A DNA stretch of 64,000 nucleotides from Rhodopseudomonas sp. BAL398 (GCF_033001325.1 NZ_CP133111.1:1054001-1118000); one strand, 5' to 3'; positions 46,436 through 57,525 are shown, counted from the first letter of the stretch. Numbers and translations are program-made. The notes: generated from the sequence alone by a model not told the origin.

Positions 46436-47173
46436 ATGGAATGGAGCGACGAGGGCATTATCCTGGGGGTGCGGCGGCATGGCGAATCGAGCGCCATTGT
46501 CGAGCTGCTGACCCGATTCCATGGCCGGCATCTGGGCCTGGTGCGCGGCGGCGCCAGCTCGAAGCTGCGGCCGCTGCTGCAGCCCGGCAACAATGTCGCC
46601 GCGGTGTGGCGGGCGCGGCTCGACGAGAATCTCGGCTATTACTTGCTCGAGGGCACGCGGATGCGCGCCGCCACCATGCTGGCGTCGTCCCACGCCGTCT
46701 ATGGCATCACCCATCTGGCCTCGTTGGCGCGGCTGTTGCCGGAGCGCGATCCCCATGAAGACATCTACGAGATGCTGGAACGCACGCTGGACGATTTTGA
46801 CGATGTCGGCGACGCCGCCACCCATCTGATCCGCTTCGAACTGGCGATGCTGGCCGAACTCGGCTTCGGCCTCGACCTGACCTGCTGCGCGGCGACCGGC
46901 GTGACCTCGGATCTGATCTATGTCTCGCCGAAATCCGGCGGCGCGGTGTCGCGGGCGGCCGGCGAGCCATGGCGCGACCGGCTGCTGCGGCTGCCGCCGT
47001 TCCTGCGCGAGACCCCGGACGGCCATAATGGCTGGTCCGACCAGGATTTGCGCGACGGCTTCGACCTGACCGGCCGGTTCCTGTTGCGCAACGTCCTGGA
47101 GCCGCGCGGGCAGGGCCATTCCGACGCCCGTGACGGCTTCATCAACGCTGTCACGAAACATTTGGCAAAATGA
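46436..47173 (+). CDS. recO: DNA repair protein RecO
   Basis: A 245-residue recombination mediator that works with RecF and RecR to load RecA on SSB-coated DNA. The N-terminal OB fold begins [26 protein letters not shown], then [24 protein letters not shown]. The helical C-terminal half has [23 protein letters not shown], where the family zinc-binding cysteines are only partly present. Divergent from the PerM-type gene by 133 bases; normally followed by parC in relatives. Confidence 0.94.
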   Translation: MEWSDEGIILGVRRHGESSAIVELLTRFHGRHLGLVRGGASSKLRPLLQPGNNVAAVWRARLDENLGYYLLEGTRMRAATMLASSHAVYGITHLASLARLLPERDPHEDIYEMLERTLDDFDDVGDAATHLIRFELAMLAELGFGLDLTCCAATGVTSDLIYVSPKSGGAVSRAAGEPWRDRLLRLPPFLRETPDGHNGWSDQDLRDGFDLTGRFLLRNVLEPRGQGHSDARDGFINAVTKHLAK

Positions 47174-47261
47174 CCTCAATTAGTTACAATTTGCGAGACA
47201 GTAACTCTCTATTTTTGCATTTGAAGAATTTTTTCAGACATTTTCAAGCTGGGAGCCAGCT

Positions 47262-47852
47262 ATGTCAAAAATTGAAGGATTAGATGACCGGGCTCTCCGA
47301 GCCGTGGGTAAAGCGGCAGGTATAGGGGGGATTGCGCTCTTCGTATTCTCGTCGGTATTCCAAGGTTTGATTCAGTTCGTGCTTAGAAATACAGTTGTTG
47401 AGTTAACCCCTTCAATTTCCGGCGCGATAGTCAACTCGCTTATGTCTCTAACATTTGGGGTTGCTGCCATAGGGCTAGTTGCATGGTTAGTCGGTAGGGG
47501 ATTTCCTAAAGGCAGGTTGCCTCCGTCAATTATTTATGCGGTTTGCATTTTAATCATTGCCGTCTTAGCAGTATCCTCTGCTGTGGGGGTCTTGTCTGTT
47601 GACAGAGTTGTTAGTCCAAGCAGCGATGGAATGGTGACCGTAGACGAGGGAAGGATGACAGAATTCACCGTTTGCGTTGGCGAAAAGCCCGAAAAATGTC
47701 CGTCGGGGTCGGTTCATTTGGGGTGCGGATCGTCTGTGGATGCTTGGGCCGCAACCCAATGCACAAAATCATCCTCGACCAAACTTTCTGACGTCCCCGG
47801 GAACCATTGTGGTTATTATACTGCGAAGGTAGTTTGTCGGAAGAAACTCTGA
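47262..47852 (+). CDS. Orphan membrane protein in AT-richer insert between recO and parC
   Basis: A 196-residue protein of unknown family. It has three or four hydrophobic segments (AAGIGGIALFVFSSVFQGLIQ, ISGAIVNSLMSLTFGVAAIGLVAWLVG, IIYAVCILIIAVLAVSSAVGVL) and then a roughly 85-residue hydrophilic C-terminal domain with six cysteines, probably periplasmic and disulfide-bonded. Base composition is clearly lower in G+C than the neighbours: hand counts of two 60-base lines (47401 and 47521) give 28 and 24 G/C, against 47 in the recO line at 46921. GGGAG stands before the ATG. Likely acquired horizontally. Confidence 0.75.
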   Translation: MSKIEGLDDRALRAVGKAAGIGGIALFVFSSVFQGLIQFVLRNTVVELTPSISGAIVNSLMSLTFGVAAIGLVAWLVGRGFPKGRLPPSIIYAVCILIIAVLAVSSAVGVLSVDRVVSPSSDGMVTVDEGRMTEFTVCVGEKPEKCPSGSVHLGCGSSVDAWAATQCTKSSSTKLSDVPGNHCGYYTAKVVCRKKL

Positions 47853-47941
47853 AAAGCGAACAGAGCGCCGAACCTGCCTGAAGCGATAAATTGGCCTAGG
47901 CCAGCCTTGAAGGATAGCTTTTTAGCGTTTAACCCCTCCTT

Positions 47942-50200
47942 ATGGGAAAACGACTGATTCCGCCGGAGCCGGCGGAGATTCACGATGTGCAGCTGCGCGA
48001 GGCGCTGGAAGAGCGTTACCTCGCTTATGCGCTCTCGACCATCATGCACCGGGCGCTGCCGGACGCGCGCGACGGCTTGAAGCCGGTGCATCGGCGCATT
48101 CTCTACGGGATGCGGCTGTTGCGGCTCGACCCCGGCACGCCGTTCAAGAAATCGGCGAAAATCGTCGGCGACGTGATGGGCTCGTTCCATCCGCACGGCG
48201 ACCAGTCGATCTACGACGCGCTGGTGCGGCTGGCGCAGGATTTCTCCTCGCGCTACCCGCTGGTCGACGGCCAGGGCAATTTCGGCAATATCGACGGCGA
48301 TAACCCGGCCGCCTACCGCTACACCGAAGCCCGCATGACCGACGTCGCCCGGCTGCTGCTGGAGGGTATCGACGAGGACGGCGTGGCGTTCCGCCCGAAC
48401 TACGACGGCCAGTCGAAAGAGCCGATCGTGCTGCCGGGTGGATTCCCGAACCTGCTCGCCAACGGCGCGCAGGGCATCGCGGTCGGCATGGCGACCTCGA
48501 TCCCGCCGCACAATGTCGCCGAACTGTGCGACGCCGCGCTGCATCTGATCGAAAAGCCGGAGGCGAAATCGAAGGCGCTGCTGCGCTGGGTCAAGGGTCC
48601 GGATTTCCCCACCGGCGGCATCATCGTCGATTCCAAGGAAAGCATCGCAGAAGCCTATGCCACGGGGCGCGGCTCGTTCCGCACCCGCGCCAAATGGAGC
48701 CAGGAGGAGGGCGCCCGCGGCAGCTGGGTGGTGGTGATCACCGAGATCCCCTGGCTGGTGCAGAAATCGCGGCTGATCGAGAAGATCGCCGAACTGCTGA
48801 ACGAAAAGAAGCTGCCGCTGGTCGGCGACGTCCGCGACGAATCCGCCGAGGATATTCGCGTGGTGATCGAGCCGAAGACGCGCGCGGTTGATCCCGAACT
48901 GCTGATGGAATCGCTGTTCCGGCTGACCGAGCTGGAAAGCAAGATCCCGCTCAATCTCAACGTGCTGGTCCAGGGCCGGATTCCAAAGGTGCTAGGCCTG
49001 GCCGAGTGCTTGCGCGAATGGCTCGACCATCTGCGCGACGTGCTGCTGCGCCGCTCAAACCATCGCAAGGCGCAAATCGAGCACCGGCTCGAAGTGCTCG
49101 GCGGCTATCTGATCGCCTATCTGAATATCGACAAGGTGATCAAGATCATCCGCACCGAGGATGAGCCCAAACCGGTGCTGATGAAGGCCTTCAACCTCAC
49201 CGACATCCAGGCCGAAGCGATCCTCAACATGCGGCTGCGCAGTCTGCGCAAGCTCGAGGAATTCGAGATCCGCACCGAGGACAAGAATCTGCGCGCCGAG
49301 CTCAAGGGCATCAACGCGATTCTGAAATCCGAGCCCGAGCAATGGGCCAAGGTCAGCGAGCAGGTCCGCAAGGTGCGCGACATGTTCGGGCCGAAGACGC
49401 CGCTCGGCAAGCGCCGCACGATGTTTGCCGATGCGCCCGAACACGATCTTGCGGCGATCGAGGAGGCCTTCGTCGAGCGCGAGCCGGTCACCGTGGTGAT
49501 TTCCGACAAGGGCTGGGTCCGCACGCTCAAGGGCCATGTCGCCGATCTGTCGGGGCTGGTGTTCAAGCAGGACGACAAATTGGGGCAGGCATTCTTCGCC
49601 GAGACCACTTCGAAACTGCTGCTGCTGGCCACCAACGGCCGGTTCTATGCGCTCGACGTCGCCAAACTGCCGGGCGGACGCGGCCATGGCGAGCCGATCC
49701 GGATGTTCATCGACATGGAGCAGGACGCCGCGATCGTGGCGCTGTTCGTCCACAAGGGCGGCCGCAAATTCCTGATCGCCAGCCATGACGGCCAGGGCTT
49801 TGTGGTCGGCGAGGATGATTGCGTCGGCACCACGCGCAAGGGCAAGCATATCCTCAATGTCGAGATGCCGAACGAGGCCCGCGCGCTGACGGTGGTGGCC
49901 GAGGGTCACGACACCGTCGCGGTGATCGGCACCAACCACAAGATGCTGATCTTCCCGCTCGACCAGGTGCCCGAAATGGCGCGCGGCCGCGGCGTGCGGC
50001 TGCAGAAATACACCGGCGCGGCGCTGTCGGATGTCAGCACCTTCAACGCCAAGCAAGGCCTGGCGTGGCGCGATTCCGCCGGCCGCGACTTCAGCATGAC
50101 GATGAAGGAATTGGCCGAGTGGCGCGGCAACCGCGCCGATGCCGGCCGTCTCGCCCGCGGCCTGCCGAAATCCAACAAATTCGGCCGCCCGATCGAATAG
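47942..50200 (+). CDS. parC: DNA topoisomerase IV subunit A
   Basis: A 752-residue type IIA topoisomerase subunit that decatenates daughter chromosomes. It has [42 protein letters not shown], the catalytic Tyr127 in [10 protein letters not shown], and the GyrA/ParC beta-propeller C-terminal domain. Length near 750 fits ParC rather than GyrA. In the quinolone-resistance region ([13 protein letters not shown]) the position matching Ser80 of E. coli ParC is Gln88, probably natural in this group. The partner parE is not in the window. Confidence 0.96.
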   Translation: MGKRLIPPEPAEIHDVQLREALEERYLAYALSTIMHRALPDARDGLKPVHRRILYGMRLLRLDPGTPFKKSAKIVGDVMGSFHPHGDQSIYDALVRLAQDFSSRYPLVDGQGNFGNIDGDNPAAYRYTEARMTDVARLLLEGIDEDGVAFRPNYDGQSKEPIVLPGGFPNLLANGAQGIAVGMATSIPPHNVAELCDAALHLIEKPEAKSKALLRWVKGPDFPTGGIIVDSKESIAEAYATGRGSFRTRAKWSQEEGARGSWVVVITEIPWLVQKSRLIEKIAELLNEKKLPLVGDVRDESAEDIRVVIEPKTRAVDPELLMESLFRLTELESKIPLNLNVLVQGRIPKVLGLAECLREWLDHLRDVLLRRSNHRKAQIEHRLEVLGGYLIAYLNIDKVIKIIRTEDEPKPVLMKAFNLTDIQAEAILNMRLRSLRKLEEFEIRTEDKNLRAELKGINAILKSEPEQWAKVSEQVRKVRDMFGPKTPLGKRRTMFADAPEHDLAAIEEAFVEREPVTVVISDKGWVRTLKGHVADLSGLVFKQDDKLGQAFFAETTSKLLLLATNGRFYALDVAKLPGGRGHGEPIRMFIDMEQDAAIVALFVHKGGRKFLIASHDGQGFVVGEDDCVGTTRKGKHILNVEMPNEARALTVVAEGHDTVAVIGTNHKMLIFPLDQVPEMARGRGVRLQKYTGAALSDVSTFNAKQGLAWRDSAGRDFSMTMKELAEWRGNRADAGRLARGLPKSNKFGRPIE

Positions 50201-50287
50201 GACCGGGCGGCGGCCTGCGCCATTTGTCGCAGGCCGCCGTGGCGATAGTCTTTGCGTCGGCAGCCAAAACATCATTGAAATGGCCCA

Positions 50288-51727
50288 ATGATTCATAGTC
50301 TTTTCAATAAGATCCGGCCGCTGCTTCCCGCCATTTTCGTGCTCATGGTGCCATCCGGCGCACAGGCGGCCGAGGGGCTCGACGGCGCCGCCTTGAGCTG
50401 GTTGTGGGCGGTGCCCTTCGCCGGAATCCTGTTGTCGATCGCCACCGGGCCGCTGCTGTTCCCCAAGATCTGGCACGCCCATTACGGCAAGATCGCCGCG
50501 GCCTGGGCGGTGCTGGCGCTGCTGCCGCTGGCGGTCGGGTATGGCTGGCAGTTGATGCTGGCCTCGCTGGTCCATGCCATGCTGGCGGAATATCTCAGCT
50601 TCATCGTGCTGCTGTTTGCGCTCTACACCGTCTCCGGCGGCATTCTGGTCACCGGCACGATGCGGGCGACGCCGCTGCTCAACACCATGCTGCTGGCGCT
50701 GGGCACCGCCTTCGCCAGCATCATCGGCACCACCGGCGCGGCGATGATCCTGATCCGCCCGGTGATCCGCGCCAATGAAAAGCGCCGCAGCAGCGTCCAC
50801 GTCGTGGTGTTCTTCATCATTCTGGTCGCCAATGTCGGCGGTGCGCTGTCGCCGCTCGGCGACCCGCCGCTGTTCGTCGGCTTCCTGCGCGGCGTCGACT
50901 TCTTCTGGCCGCTGCAGCATCTGTGGCTGCAGACGCTGTTGGTGGCGCTGCCGTTGCTGGCATTGTTCTTCGTCGTCGATCTGTGGCAGGCCCGCAAGGA
51001 TCCGAAGATCGCTGCAGAGTCCGATCCCGAGCCGATCGGTCTGCGCGGCGGCATCAATTTCTTCCTGATCGGATTGATCATCGCGGCGATCCTGTTCTCG
51101 GCGACTTGGAAGCCGGGCATCGTGTTCGACATCTACGGCACCGAAGTCGCGCTGCAAAACCTGTTGCGCGATGGTGCGCTGGTGATCATCGCGCTGTTGT
51201 CCTTGTGGCTGACCGCCGACGAGCATCGCTCCGCCAATGATTTCTCGTGGGAGCCGATCAGGGAAGTCGCCAAACTGTTCGCCGGAATCTTCGTCGCCAT
51301 CATCCCGGTGCTGGCGATGCTGAACGCCGGCAAGGCCGGCATCTTCGCGCCGCTGTTGTCGCTGGTGGCCAATGCGGACGGCTCGCCGCACGAGGTGCCG
51401 TATTTCTGGTTCACCGGGCTGTTGTCGGCGCTGCTCGACAACGCGCCGACCTATCTGGTGTTTTTCGAACTGGCCGGCGGCAATCCCACCGAATTGATGG
51501 GGCCGCTGTCGGGAACGCTGGCGGCGATCTCGATGGGAGCGGTCTTTATGGGCGCGCTGACCTATGTGGGCAACGCGCCGAATTTCATGGTCTATGCCAT
51601 CGCCACCGAACGCGGCGTCAAGATGCCGGGCTTCTTCGCCTATGCGTTGATCGCCAGCGCGGTGATGATCCCGCTGTTCGTGTTGCTGACCCTGCTGCCG
51701 ACCGTGCCCAATTTGGGCCTGCACTGA
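50288..51727 (+). CDS. Sodium:proton antiporter-like ion transporter (NhaD/CitMHS superfamily)
   Basis: A 479-residue inner-membrane protein with about twelve hydrophobic segments after a signal-like N terminus (LLPAIFVLMVPSGAQA). Conserved polar breaks are SFIVLLFALYTVSGGILVTG, LNTMLLALGTAFASIIGTTGAAMILIRP, NVGGALSPLGDPPLFVGFLRG and LDNAPTYLVFFELAGG, typical of ion-transporter-superfamily sodium:proton antiporters. The ions are inferred from family. It is monocistronic. The 294 bases that follow, before the ABC operon, hold only a presumed promoter. Confidence 0.87.
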   Translation: MIHSLFNKIRPLLPAIFVLMVPSGAQAAEGLDGAALSWLWAVPFAGILLSIATGPLLFPKIWHAHYGKIAAAWAVLALLPLAVGYGWQLMLASLVHAMLAEYLSFIVLLFALYTVSGGILVTGTMRATPLLNTMLLALGTAFASIIGTTGAAMILIRPVIRANEKRRSSVHVVVFFIILVANVGGALSPLGDPPLFVGFLRGVDFFWPLQHLWLQTLLVALPLLALFFVVDLWQARKDPKIAAESDPEPIGLRGGINFFLIGLIIAAILFSATWKPGIVFDIYGTEVALQNLLRDGALVIIALLSLWLTADEHRSANDFSWEPIREVAKLFAGIFVAIIPVLAMLNAGKAGIFAPLLSLVANADGSPHEVPYFWFTGLLSALLDNAPTYLVFFELAGGNPTELMGPLSGTLAAISMGAVFMGALTYVGNAPNFMVYAIATERGVKMPGFFAYALIASAVMIPLFVLLTLLPTVPNLGLH

Positions 51728-52021
51728 GGCACGCCGTGTGCGGCGCAATGGACGCTCAAGTCCATGGGATACTTAGTAAAGCCGCGCGCCGGCGCTGACT
51801 AATGCTGCCCTGCAACGTAGTTCGGTGATAGCTGCGTGTGCGGCGTGCCGGCCATCGTCTATCTGTTTCTCGACAGATGCGAACAATTCTGATCAGATCG
51901 TCGCGTTGGATTTCGTCCCGACCATCGCGGCGAGCAATCATCTCCGGTCTCTCCGCCAAAAATAAAAAGACGCGTCAATGTTGTTTGTTCAGCACGATTG
52001 GCACATCAGGGAGAGAAAAAC

Positions 52022-53362
52022 ATGTCTCGGAGGAAGCTTACGCGACGGCAATTTGTAGCCGCCACGGCTGCGACGTCAGCCGCACTGGTCACCGCGCCCT
52101 ATGTCAGATCCGCTTTCGCCGCAGGCAAGCTCACGATGGGCTTCTGGCAGCATTGGGTTCCGGGCGCCGACAAGGCCTCGAAAGACCTGGTCAATGAATG
52201 GGCCGCCAAGGAAAAGGTCGAGGTGTCGATCGACTACATTCCGAGCCAGGGTAACAAGAACCTGCTGACCATCGCCGCCGAAGGGCAGGCCAAGTCCGGC
52301 CACGACATTCTGTCGATGCCGACCTGGTGGCCGCACGCCAATGCGGAGATGCTGGAGCCGGTCAACGACATCATGGAGCCGCTGATCAAGCAGAACGGCA
52401 AGGTCAACGGCACCGTGCAATATCTCGGCAAGCGCGGCGACAAATGGCTCGGCGTGCCGTCCTGCGTCGGCAGCCAGATCAAGGGGCCATGCTCGCGCAT
52501 CGACCTGTTGAAGCAGCACGCCAAGATCGACATCCAGGAGATGTATCCGGCCGGCGCTGAGCCGAAAGACGAGGGCTGGACCACCGAGGTCTTCCTGAAG
52601 GCCGCCGAAGCCTGCCACAAGGCCGGCGTGCCGTTCGGCATCGGGCTTGGCGAGACCACCGACTCGGTCGATGCCGCCGGCGCCTTCTTCCAGGCGTTCG
52701 GCGCCCAGCTGGTCAACGACAAGGGCGACGTCACCGTGAAGACCGACGAGGTTCGTCAGGTGCTTGAGTTCTACAAGAAGCTGATGGCATTCCTGCCGCC
52801 CGACGTCACCGCCTGGGACGACGCCTCCAACAACAAATGGCTGGTGTCGGGTCGCGGCGCGATGATCATGAATCCGCCCAGCGCCTGGGCGGTCGCCAAA
52901 CGCGACGCGCCGCAGATCGCCGAACAGCTGTGGACCCATGGCTTTCCGAAAGGGCCGAAGGGGCGTTACGCGCCGTTCCTGCCGTATTTCTGGAGCATCT
53001 GGTCGTTCTCCAAGAACAAGGAAGCCGCCAAGAGCCTGCTGGTCTATCTGTCGCGGCCGGAATCAATCGAGAAGCTGGTCGAGGCCAGCGGCGGCTACGA
53101 CCTGCCGGCATTCGAGAACCTGACCAAGCTCAAGGTCTGGGCCGAGGCGGAGCCGCCGAAGGGAACGCTGTTCAGCTATCCGGATCCCTACCATCGGCAG
53201 ACCCTGTCGATTGCCGCGTCGCCGGCGCCGCCGAAGATCGCCCAGCAGATCTACGCCCAGGGCACGCTCACCAAGATGTGCGTGAAGTACTACCAAGGCG
53301 AGTCGATGGAAAACACCTTGGCCTGGGCCGAAGGCGAGTGCGAAGGGTTTATGCGCAGCTGA
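52022..53362 (+). CDS. ABC transporter sugar/polyol-binding protein
   Basis: A 446-residue family 1 solute-binding protein. The N terminus LTRRQFVAATAATSAALVTA is a twin-arginine signal ending near SAFA. The mature part has the family's KLTMGFWQHWVPGADKASKDLV start, DILSMPTWWPHANAEML, and GRGAMIMNPPSAWAVAK. The substrate is probably a carbohydrate or polyol. ATG 52022 follows AGGGAGAG. It is followed by a palindromic repeat and then two permeases, an ATPase, a hydroxyacid dehydrogenase and an amidase in the same direction. Confidence 0.89.
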   Translation: MSRRKLTRRQFVAATAATSAALVTAPYVRSAFAAGKLTMGFWQHWVPGADKASKDLVNEWAAKEKVEVSIDYIPSQGNKNLLTIAAEGQAKSGHDILSMPTWWPHANAEMLEPVNDIMEPLIKQNGKVNGTVQYLGKRGDKWLGVPSCVGSQIKGPCSRIDLLKQHAKIDIQEMYPAGAEPKDEGWTTEVFLKAAEACHKAGVPFGIGLGETTDSVDAAGAFFQAFGAQLVNDKGDVTVKTDEVRQVLEFYKKLMAFLPPDVTAWDDASNNKWLVSGRGAMIMNPPSAWAVAKRDAPQIAEQLWTHGFPKGPKGRYAPFLPYFWSIWSFSKNKEAAKSLLVYLSRPESIEKLVEASGGYDLPAFENLTKLKVWAEAEPPKGTLFSYPDPYHRQTLSIAASPAPPKIAQQIYAQGTLTKMCVKYYQGESMENTLAWAEGECEGFMRS

Positions 53363-53382
53363 CGTGACGCACCGCACAAGGT

Positions 53383-53462
53383 CGTCATTGCGAGCGAAGC
53401 GAAGCAATCCAGAGTCGCGGGCATGGCCTGGATTGCTTCGTCGCTACGCGGCTCGCAATGAC
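53383..53462. repeat. Dispersed palindromic repeat, copy 3, inside the ABC operon
   Basis: The most regular copy: CGTCATTGCGAGCGAAGCGA then AGCAATCCAG on the left, CTGGATTGCTTCGTCGCTA and GGCTCGCAATGAC on the right. The transcript can form a long hairpin. It sits 20 bases after the binding-protein stop and 32 bases before the first permease ATG, where a hairpin would stabilise the binding-protein mRNA relative to downstream genes. Confidence 0.88.
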
Positions 53463-53494
53463 CAAGCGGCGGCATTGATTCCAGGAGCTATGAC

Positions 53495-54433
53495 ATGGTT
53501 GATGTCGCGATAGGTCCCGACAGCGCGACGCAGCGGCGGGCGCGGCGCAAAGGCACGAGCCTGCGCAACATGCTGAAGCGCAAATCCACGATGGCGTTTC
53601 TGATGACGCTGCCGTTGATCCTGCTCGTGCTGGTGCTGGTGGTCTATCCGGCGTTCTATTCGCTGCATTTGGCGACGCTGAACAAGTCGATGCAGCGCTT
53701 TGTGGGCTTCGGAAATTTCGAATTTCTGTTCAAGCGCGAGACGTTCTGGCTGGTGGTCAAGCAGTCCTGCATCTTCGCCATCACCGCGGTGGTGTTCAAA
53801 GCGCTGCTCGGCTTCATCGTCGCGCATTTCGTCCACAACGTGCCGGCCAAGGGCCAGCGCAAATGGCGCGGCATGCTGCTGGTGCCCTGGGTGATCCCGC
53901 CGGCGATGTCGACGCTGGCCTGGCTGTGGCTGTTCGATCCGTCCTACAGCGCCTTCAACTACACGCTGTCGTTCTTCGGCATCGGCCCGATCGCCTGGAC
54001 CGGCGACGCCGACTGGGCGCGGTTCTCCGTCATCCTGGTCAATATCTGGTACGGCGCGCCGTTCTTCATGATCATGTATCTGGCGGCGCTCAAATCGGTG
54101 CCGGAGCAGCTCTATGAGGCGGCGGCGATCGACGGCGCCAATTGGTGGCAACGGATCTGGTATGTGACGCTGCCGATGATGCGCAACATCATCGCCATCA
54201 CTACGCTGTTCTCGCTGATCGTCACCTTCGCCAATTTCGATATCGTCCGCATCCTCACCGCCGGCGGGCCGGTCGACAAGACTCACATTTTTGCCACCTG
54301 GGCGTTCAAGGTCGGAATCGAAGGCAGCGATATCCCGCTCGGCGCCAGCGTCTCGCTGTTCATGGTGCCGATCCTGGCGGTGGCCGCGATCTTCATCCTG
54401 CGCGACGTCAACAAACGCGGGAATGAAAGCTGA
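53495..54433 (+). CDS. ABC transporter permease (MalF/UgpA-like)
   Basis: A 312-residue inner-membrane permease with about six hydrophobic segments. The first is [25 protein letters not shown]. The EAA loop reads [29 protein letters not shown]. It pairs with the second permease to form the channel of the sugar-type importer. AGGAG precedes ATG 53495, and its stop overlaps the next start by one base (TGATG). Confidence 0.94.
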   Translation: MVDVAIGPDSATQRRARRKGTSLRNMLKRKSTMAFLMTLPLILLVLVLVVYPAFYSLHLATLNKSMQRFVGFGNFEFLFKRETFWLVVKQSCIFAITAVVFKALLGFIVAHFVHNVPAKGQRKWRGMLLVPWVIPPAMSTLAWLWLFDPSYSAFNYTLSFFGIGPIAWTGDADWARFSVILVNIWYGAPFFMIMYLAALKSVPEQLYEAAAIDGANWWQRIWYVTLPMMRNIIAITTLFSLIVTFANFDIVRILTAGGPVDKTHIFATWAFKVGIEGSDIPLGASVSLFMVPILAVAAIFILRDVNKRGNES

Positions 54434-55347
54434 TGACCAGCATCACGGTGATCGACAAGGCCGGCCCGTCGCGCAACCCGTCGCATGGCAGCATCAGCCG
54501 CGACCGCGCCTGGGCGCTGAAATGGTCCTATGCGTTTCTGGTGCTGTTCTCCATCATCTCGCTGGTGCCGCCGCTCTATATGCTGGTCACCTCGCTGAAG
54601 AGCAGCACCGAAATCTCGGCCGCCACCAATCCGTGGTGGGTGTTTCATCCGACCTTGGAAAACTATGTCGGGCTGTTGACCTCGAACCAGTTCCTCACCT
54701 TCTTCCGCAATTCGGCGCTGATCTCGATCTTCGTCGTCATCATCACCATGCTGATCAGCGTGCCGGCGGCGTTTGCGCTGGCGCGGATGAAATTCTGGGG
54801 CTCCGCCACCATCGCCACCGGGATTTTCCTCACTTATCTGGTGCCGGACACCTTGCTGTTCATCCCGCTGTTCAAGATGTTCGTGACCTTCAGCGACTGG
54901 ACCGGGATCCAGCTGATCAACCGCTGGTACGTGCTGCTGATCGTCTATCCGACGCTGACGGTGCCGTTTTGCACCTGGATCATGATCGGCTATTTCGCCT
55001 CGATCCCCAAGGAACTCGACGAGGCCGCGATCATCGACGGCGCGTCGTGGTTTCAGACCTTGACCCGGATCTTCATTCCGGTGGCGCTGCCGGGGATCAT
55101 CGCGGCGACCATCTTCGCCTTCACGGTGTCCTGGGCGCAGTTTCTCTATCCGTTGGTGTTCACCACCTCGGTCGATCAATTGGTGCTGCCGGTCGGCATC
55201 ATCACCACACTGATCAAGGGCGACGTGTTCAACTGGGGACAGATCATGACCGGCGCGCTGCTCGGTGCCGCGCCGCCGCTGATCATCTACGCGTTTCTGA
55301 TGGATTACTACATCGCGGGTCTCACCGCTGGCGCGACGAAGGGTTGA
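54433..55347 (+). CDS. ABC transporter permease (MalG/UgpE-like)
   Basis: A 304-residue inner-membrane permease with six hydrophobic segments. Features are [25 protein letters not shown] near the N terminus and the EAA loop [31 protein letters not shown]. It is the second channel half of the importer; it overlaps the first permease gene by one base and is followed by the ATPase after 5 bases. Confidence 0.94.
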   Translation: MTSITVIDKAGPSRNPSHGSISRDRAWALKWSYAFLVLFSIISLVPPLYMLVTSLKSSTEISAATNPWWVFHPTLENYVGLLTSNQFLTFFRNSALISIFVVIITMLISVPAAFALARMKFWGSATIATGIFLTYLVPDTLLFIPLFKMFVTFSDWTGIQLINRWYVLLIVYPTLTVPFCTWIMIGYFASIPKELDEAAIIDGASWFQTLTRIFIPVALPGIIAATIFAFTVSWAQFLYPLVFTTSVDQLVLPVGIITTLIKGDVFNWGQIMTGALLGAAPPLIIYAFLMDYYIAGLTAGATKG

Positions 55348-55352
55348 AACAA

Positions 55353-56453
55353 ATGGCTGAAGTGACGTTGCGCAAGGTGGTGAAGCGGTATGACGATGTC
55401 GAGGCCGTCCGCGGCATCGATCTCGACATTCCAGACCATGAATTCGTGGTGCTGGTCGGCCCGTCGGGCTGCGGCAAGTCGACCACGCTGCGGATGATCG
55501 CCGGGCTGGAGGACATCAGCGACGGCGATATTTCGATCGGCGGCGACGTTGTCAACGACGTGCCTCCGAAGGATCGCGATATCGCGATGGTGTTCCAGAA
55601 CTACGCGCTGTATCCGCACATGACGGTCGCGGAGAACATGTCGTTCGGGCTGCGGCTGAAGAAATATCCCAAGGCCGAGATCAAGGCGCGGATCGACGAG
55701 GCGGCGCGGATGCTCGACATCACCGAGCTGGTCAACCGCAAGCCGAAACAGCTGTCGGGCGGCCAGCGCCAGCGCGTCGCCATGGGCCGCGCCATCGTGC
55801 GCAATCCGAAGGTGTTTTTGTTCGACGAGCCGCTGTCCAATCTTGACGCCCAGCTGCGGGTGCAGATGCGCTTCGAGATCAAGCGCGTGCACCAGAAAGT
55901 GCGCACCACGACGGTCTATGTGACCCACGACCAGGTCGAGGCGATGACGCTGGCGGATCGCGTCGTGGTGATGAATCACGGCCGGATCGAACAGGTGGGG
56001 ACGCCGAACGAATTGTATCATCGTCCGGCGACCAAATTCGTCGCCGGCTTCATCGGCTCGCCGGCGATGAATTTCGTTCCCTGCAGTCTGCAGGATGTCG
56101 GCGGCAAGCTGCATATCAGGTTGTCCGAGGCGGTGACGCTGCCGTTGCCGGAGGCGCGGGCGGCGCGCTACCGCAACGTGTCGCGCGACAAGAAGCTGCT
56201 GCTTGGGCTGCGGCCCGAACATATCACCGACGCCAAGGCGACGCTGGAGCCGGGGGTCTCGGCACTGGATGTGACGCTCGACATCACCGAGCCGATGGGC
56301 ATGGAGACGCTGATCTATTTCGCGCTGAACGGCACCGAGATGTGCGGCCGGGCCAGCCCCAATGCCGGCGCCCGCGACGGCGCCCCGCTGCGTTTGGCAG
56401 TGGACCTCAACAATATGCACCTGCTAGATGAGGGCACCGGCGCCGTCATTTGA
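55353..56453 (+). CDS. ABC transporter ATP-binding protein (MalK/UgpC-like)
   Basis: A 366-residue ATPase. Walker A is [11 protein letters not shown], the Q-loop is [17 protein letters not shown], the signature is [16 protein letters not shown], Walker B is [16 protein letters not shown], and the switch His is in [13 protein letters not shown]-terminal TOBE-type regulatory domain ([11 protein letters not shown]) follows, typical of carbohydrate importers. ATG 55353 is used; the longer frame upstream to 54291 runs antiphase through the permease gene. Confidence 0.95.
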   Translation: MAEVTLRKVVKRYDDVEAVRGIDLDIPDHEFVVLVGPSGCGKSTTLRMIAGLEDISDGDISIGGDVVNDVPPKDRDIAMVFQNYALYPHMTVAENMSFGLRLKKYPKAEIKARIDEAARMLDITELVNRKPKQLSGGQRQRVAMGRAIVRNPKVFLFDEPLSNLDAQLRVQMRFEIKRVHQKVRTTTVYVTHDQVEAMTLADRVVVMNHGRIEQVGTPNELYHRPATKFVAGFIGSPAMNFVPCSLQDVGGKLHIRLSEAVTLPLPEARAARYRNVSRDKKLLLGLRPEHITDAKATLEPGVSALDVTLDITEPMGMETLIYFALNGTEMCGRASPNAGARDGAPLRLAVDLNNMHLLDEGTGAVI

Positions 56454-56485
56454 CGGCAGCACGACAAAATATTTCGGGGACGGGA

Positions 56486-57475
56486 ATGGCGACCAACAAG
56501 AAGAAACTGCTGATCACTGAATCGATGTCGCTGCGGGGCAGGGAACTGTTCGACCAACGCGCCGACGTCGAGACCGTCGAATTCTCCAACATGATCTCGG
56601 CCCCTGATTTCGAGGCGCTGCTGCGGCAGCAGGCGCCGGTCCACGGCGTCGCGCTCGGCGCGACGCGGTTCGGCGAAACCGAGCTCGAAGCCTCCCAGGA
56701 CATGAAGGTCGTGGCCCGGATCGGCGTCGGCTATGACGCCGTCGACGTCGCCGCGTTGAGCCGTCGCAAAGTGCCGCTGATGGTGGCCGGCACCGCGAAC
56801 TCGCCCTCGGTCGCCGAGCAGGCGCTGTTCATGATGCTGACGCTGGCCAAACGCGGCGTCGAACTCCACGCGCTGGTCAAGACCGGCGGCTGGGCGACAA
56901 GGCTCGGCCTGCTGCCGTTCGACCTGTTCGGCAAGACGGTGCTGATCATCGGCTTCGGCCGCATCGGCACCCGCACCGCCAAGCGTTGCCTGGCGATGGA
57001 AATGACCGTGCAGGTCTACGATCCCTACAAGTCCGACGATGAGATCAGGGCCGCCGGCTGCGAGCCGGTGACGGACCTCGACGCCGCCTTGCCGGCTGCC
57101 GATTTCATCAGCCTGCATTGTCCGAAGACGCCGGAGACGACAGGGATGTTCGACGCCGCCCGGCTTGGCCTGCTGAAGCCGACGGCCTATCTGATCAACA
57201 CCGCGCGTGGTGGCATCGTGGTGGAGGCGGCGCTCTACGACGCGCTGGTGGCCGGCAAACTCGCCGGCGCCGGGCTCGACGTGTTCGAGGTCGAGCCGCC
57301 GCCGCTTGGCGACAGATTGTTCGACCTGCCCAATGTGATCATCGCCCCGCATGTCGCCGGCGTCACCCGTGAGGCGCTCGACCGCATGGGCGAGCAGACC
57401 GCGCGCAACATGCTGAGTGCGCTCGACGGCGAGCCGATCCGGCAGAACGTCATCAATCAGGACGTGCTAGCCTGA
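56486..57475 (+). CDS. D-isomer 2-hydroxyacid dehydrogenase (phosphoglycerate dehydrogenase-like)
   Basis: A 329-residue NAD-dependent dehydrogenase. The cofactor motif is GKTVLIIGFGRIGTRTAKRC, the substrate/catalytic arginine is in LINTARGGIVVE, the glutamate is in LDVFEVEPP, and the acid/base histidine is in IIAPHVAGVT. The true substrate is not readable; the location just after an ABC importer suggests oxidation or reduction of an imported or derived hydroxyacid. ATG 56486 follows GGGGACGGG. A longer start at 56450 is possible. Confidence 0.88.
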   Translation: MATNKKKLLITESMSLRGRELFDQRADVETVEFSNMISAPDFEALLRQQAPVHGVALGATRFGETELEASQDMKVVARIGVGYDAVDVAALSRRKVPLMVAGTANSPSVAEQALFMMLTLAKRGVELHALVKTGGWATRLGLLPFDLFGKTVLIIGFGRIGTRTAKRCLAMEMTVQVYDPYKSDDEIRAAGCEPVTDLDAALPAADFISLHCPKTPETTGMFDAARLGLLKPTAYLINTARGGIVVEAALYDALVAGKLAGAGLDVFEVEPPPLGDRLFDLPNVIIAPHVAGVTREALDRMGEQTARNMLSALDGEPIRQNVINQDVLA

Positions 57476-57525
57476 GCATGCGCCGTCGCCAATGACGGCG
57501 GGGTGGATTCCGGCGGGGGAACTTG

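Noticed and set aside
51728-51849. Inverted GGCACGCCG / CGGCGTGCC pair 104 bases apart after the antiporter gene
   Set aside because: Nine-base arms this far apart are expected by chance in GC-rich DNA, and no element structure or direct repeats were seen.
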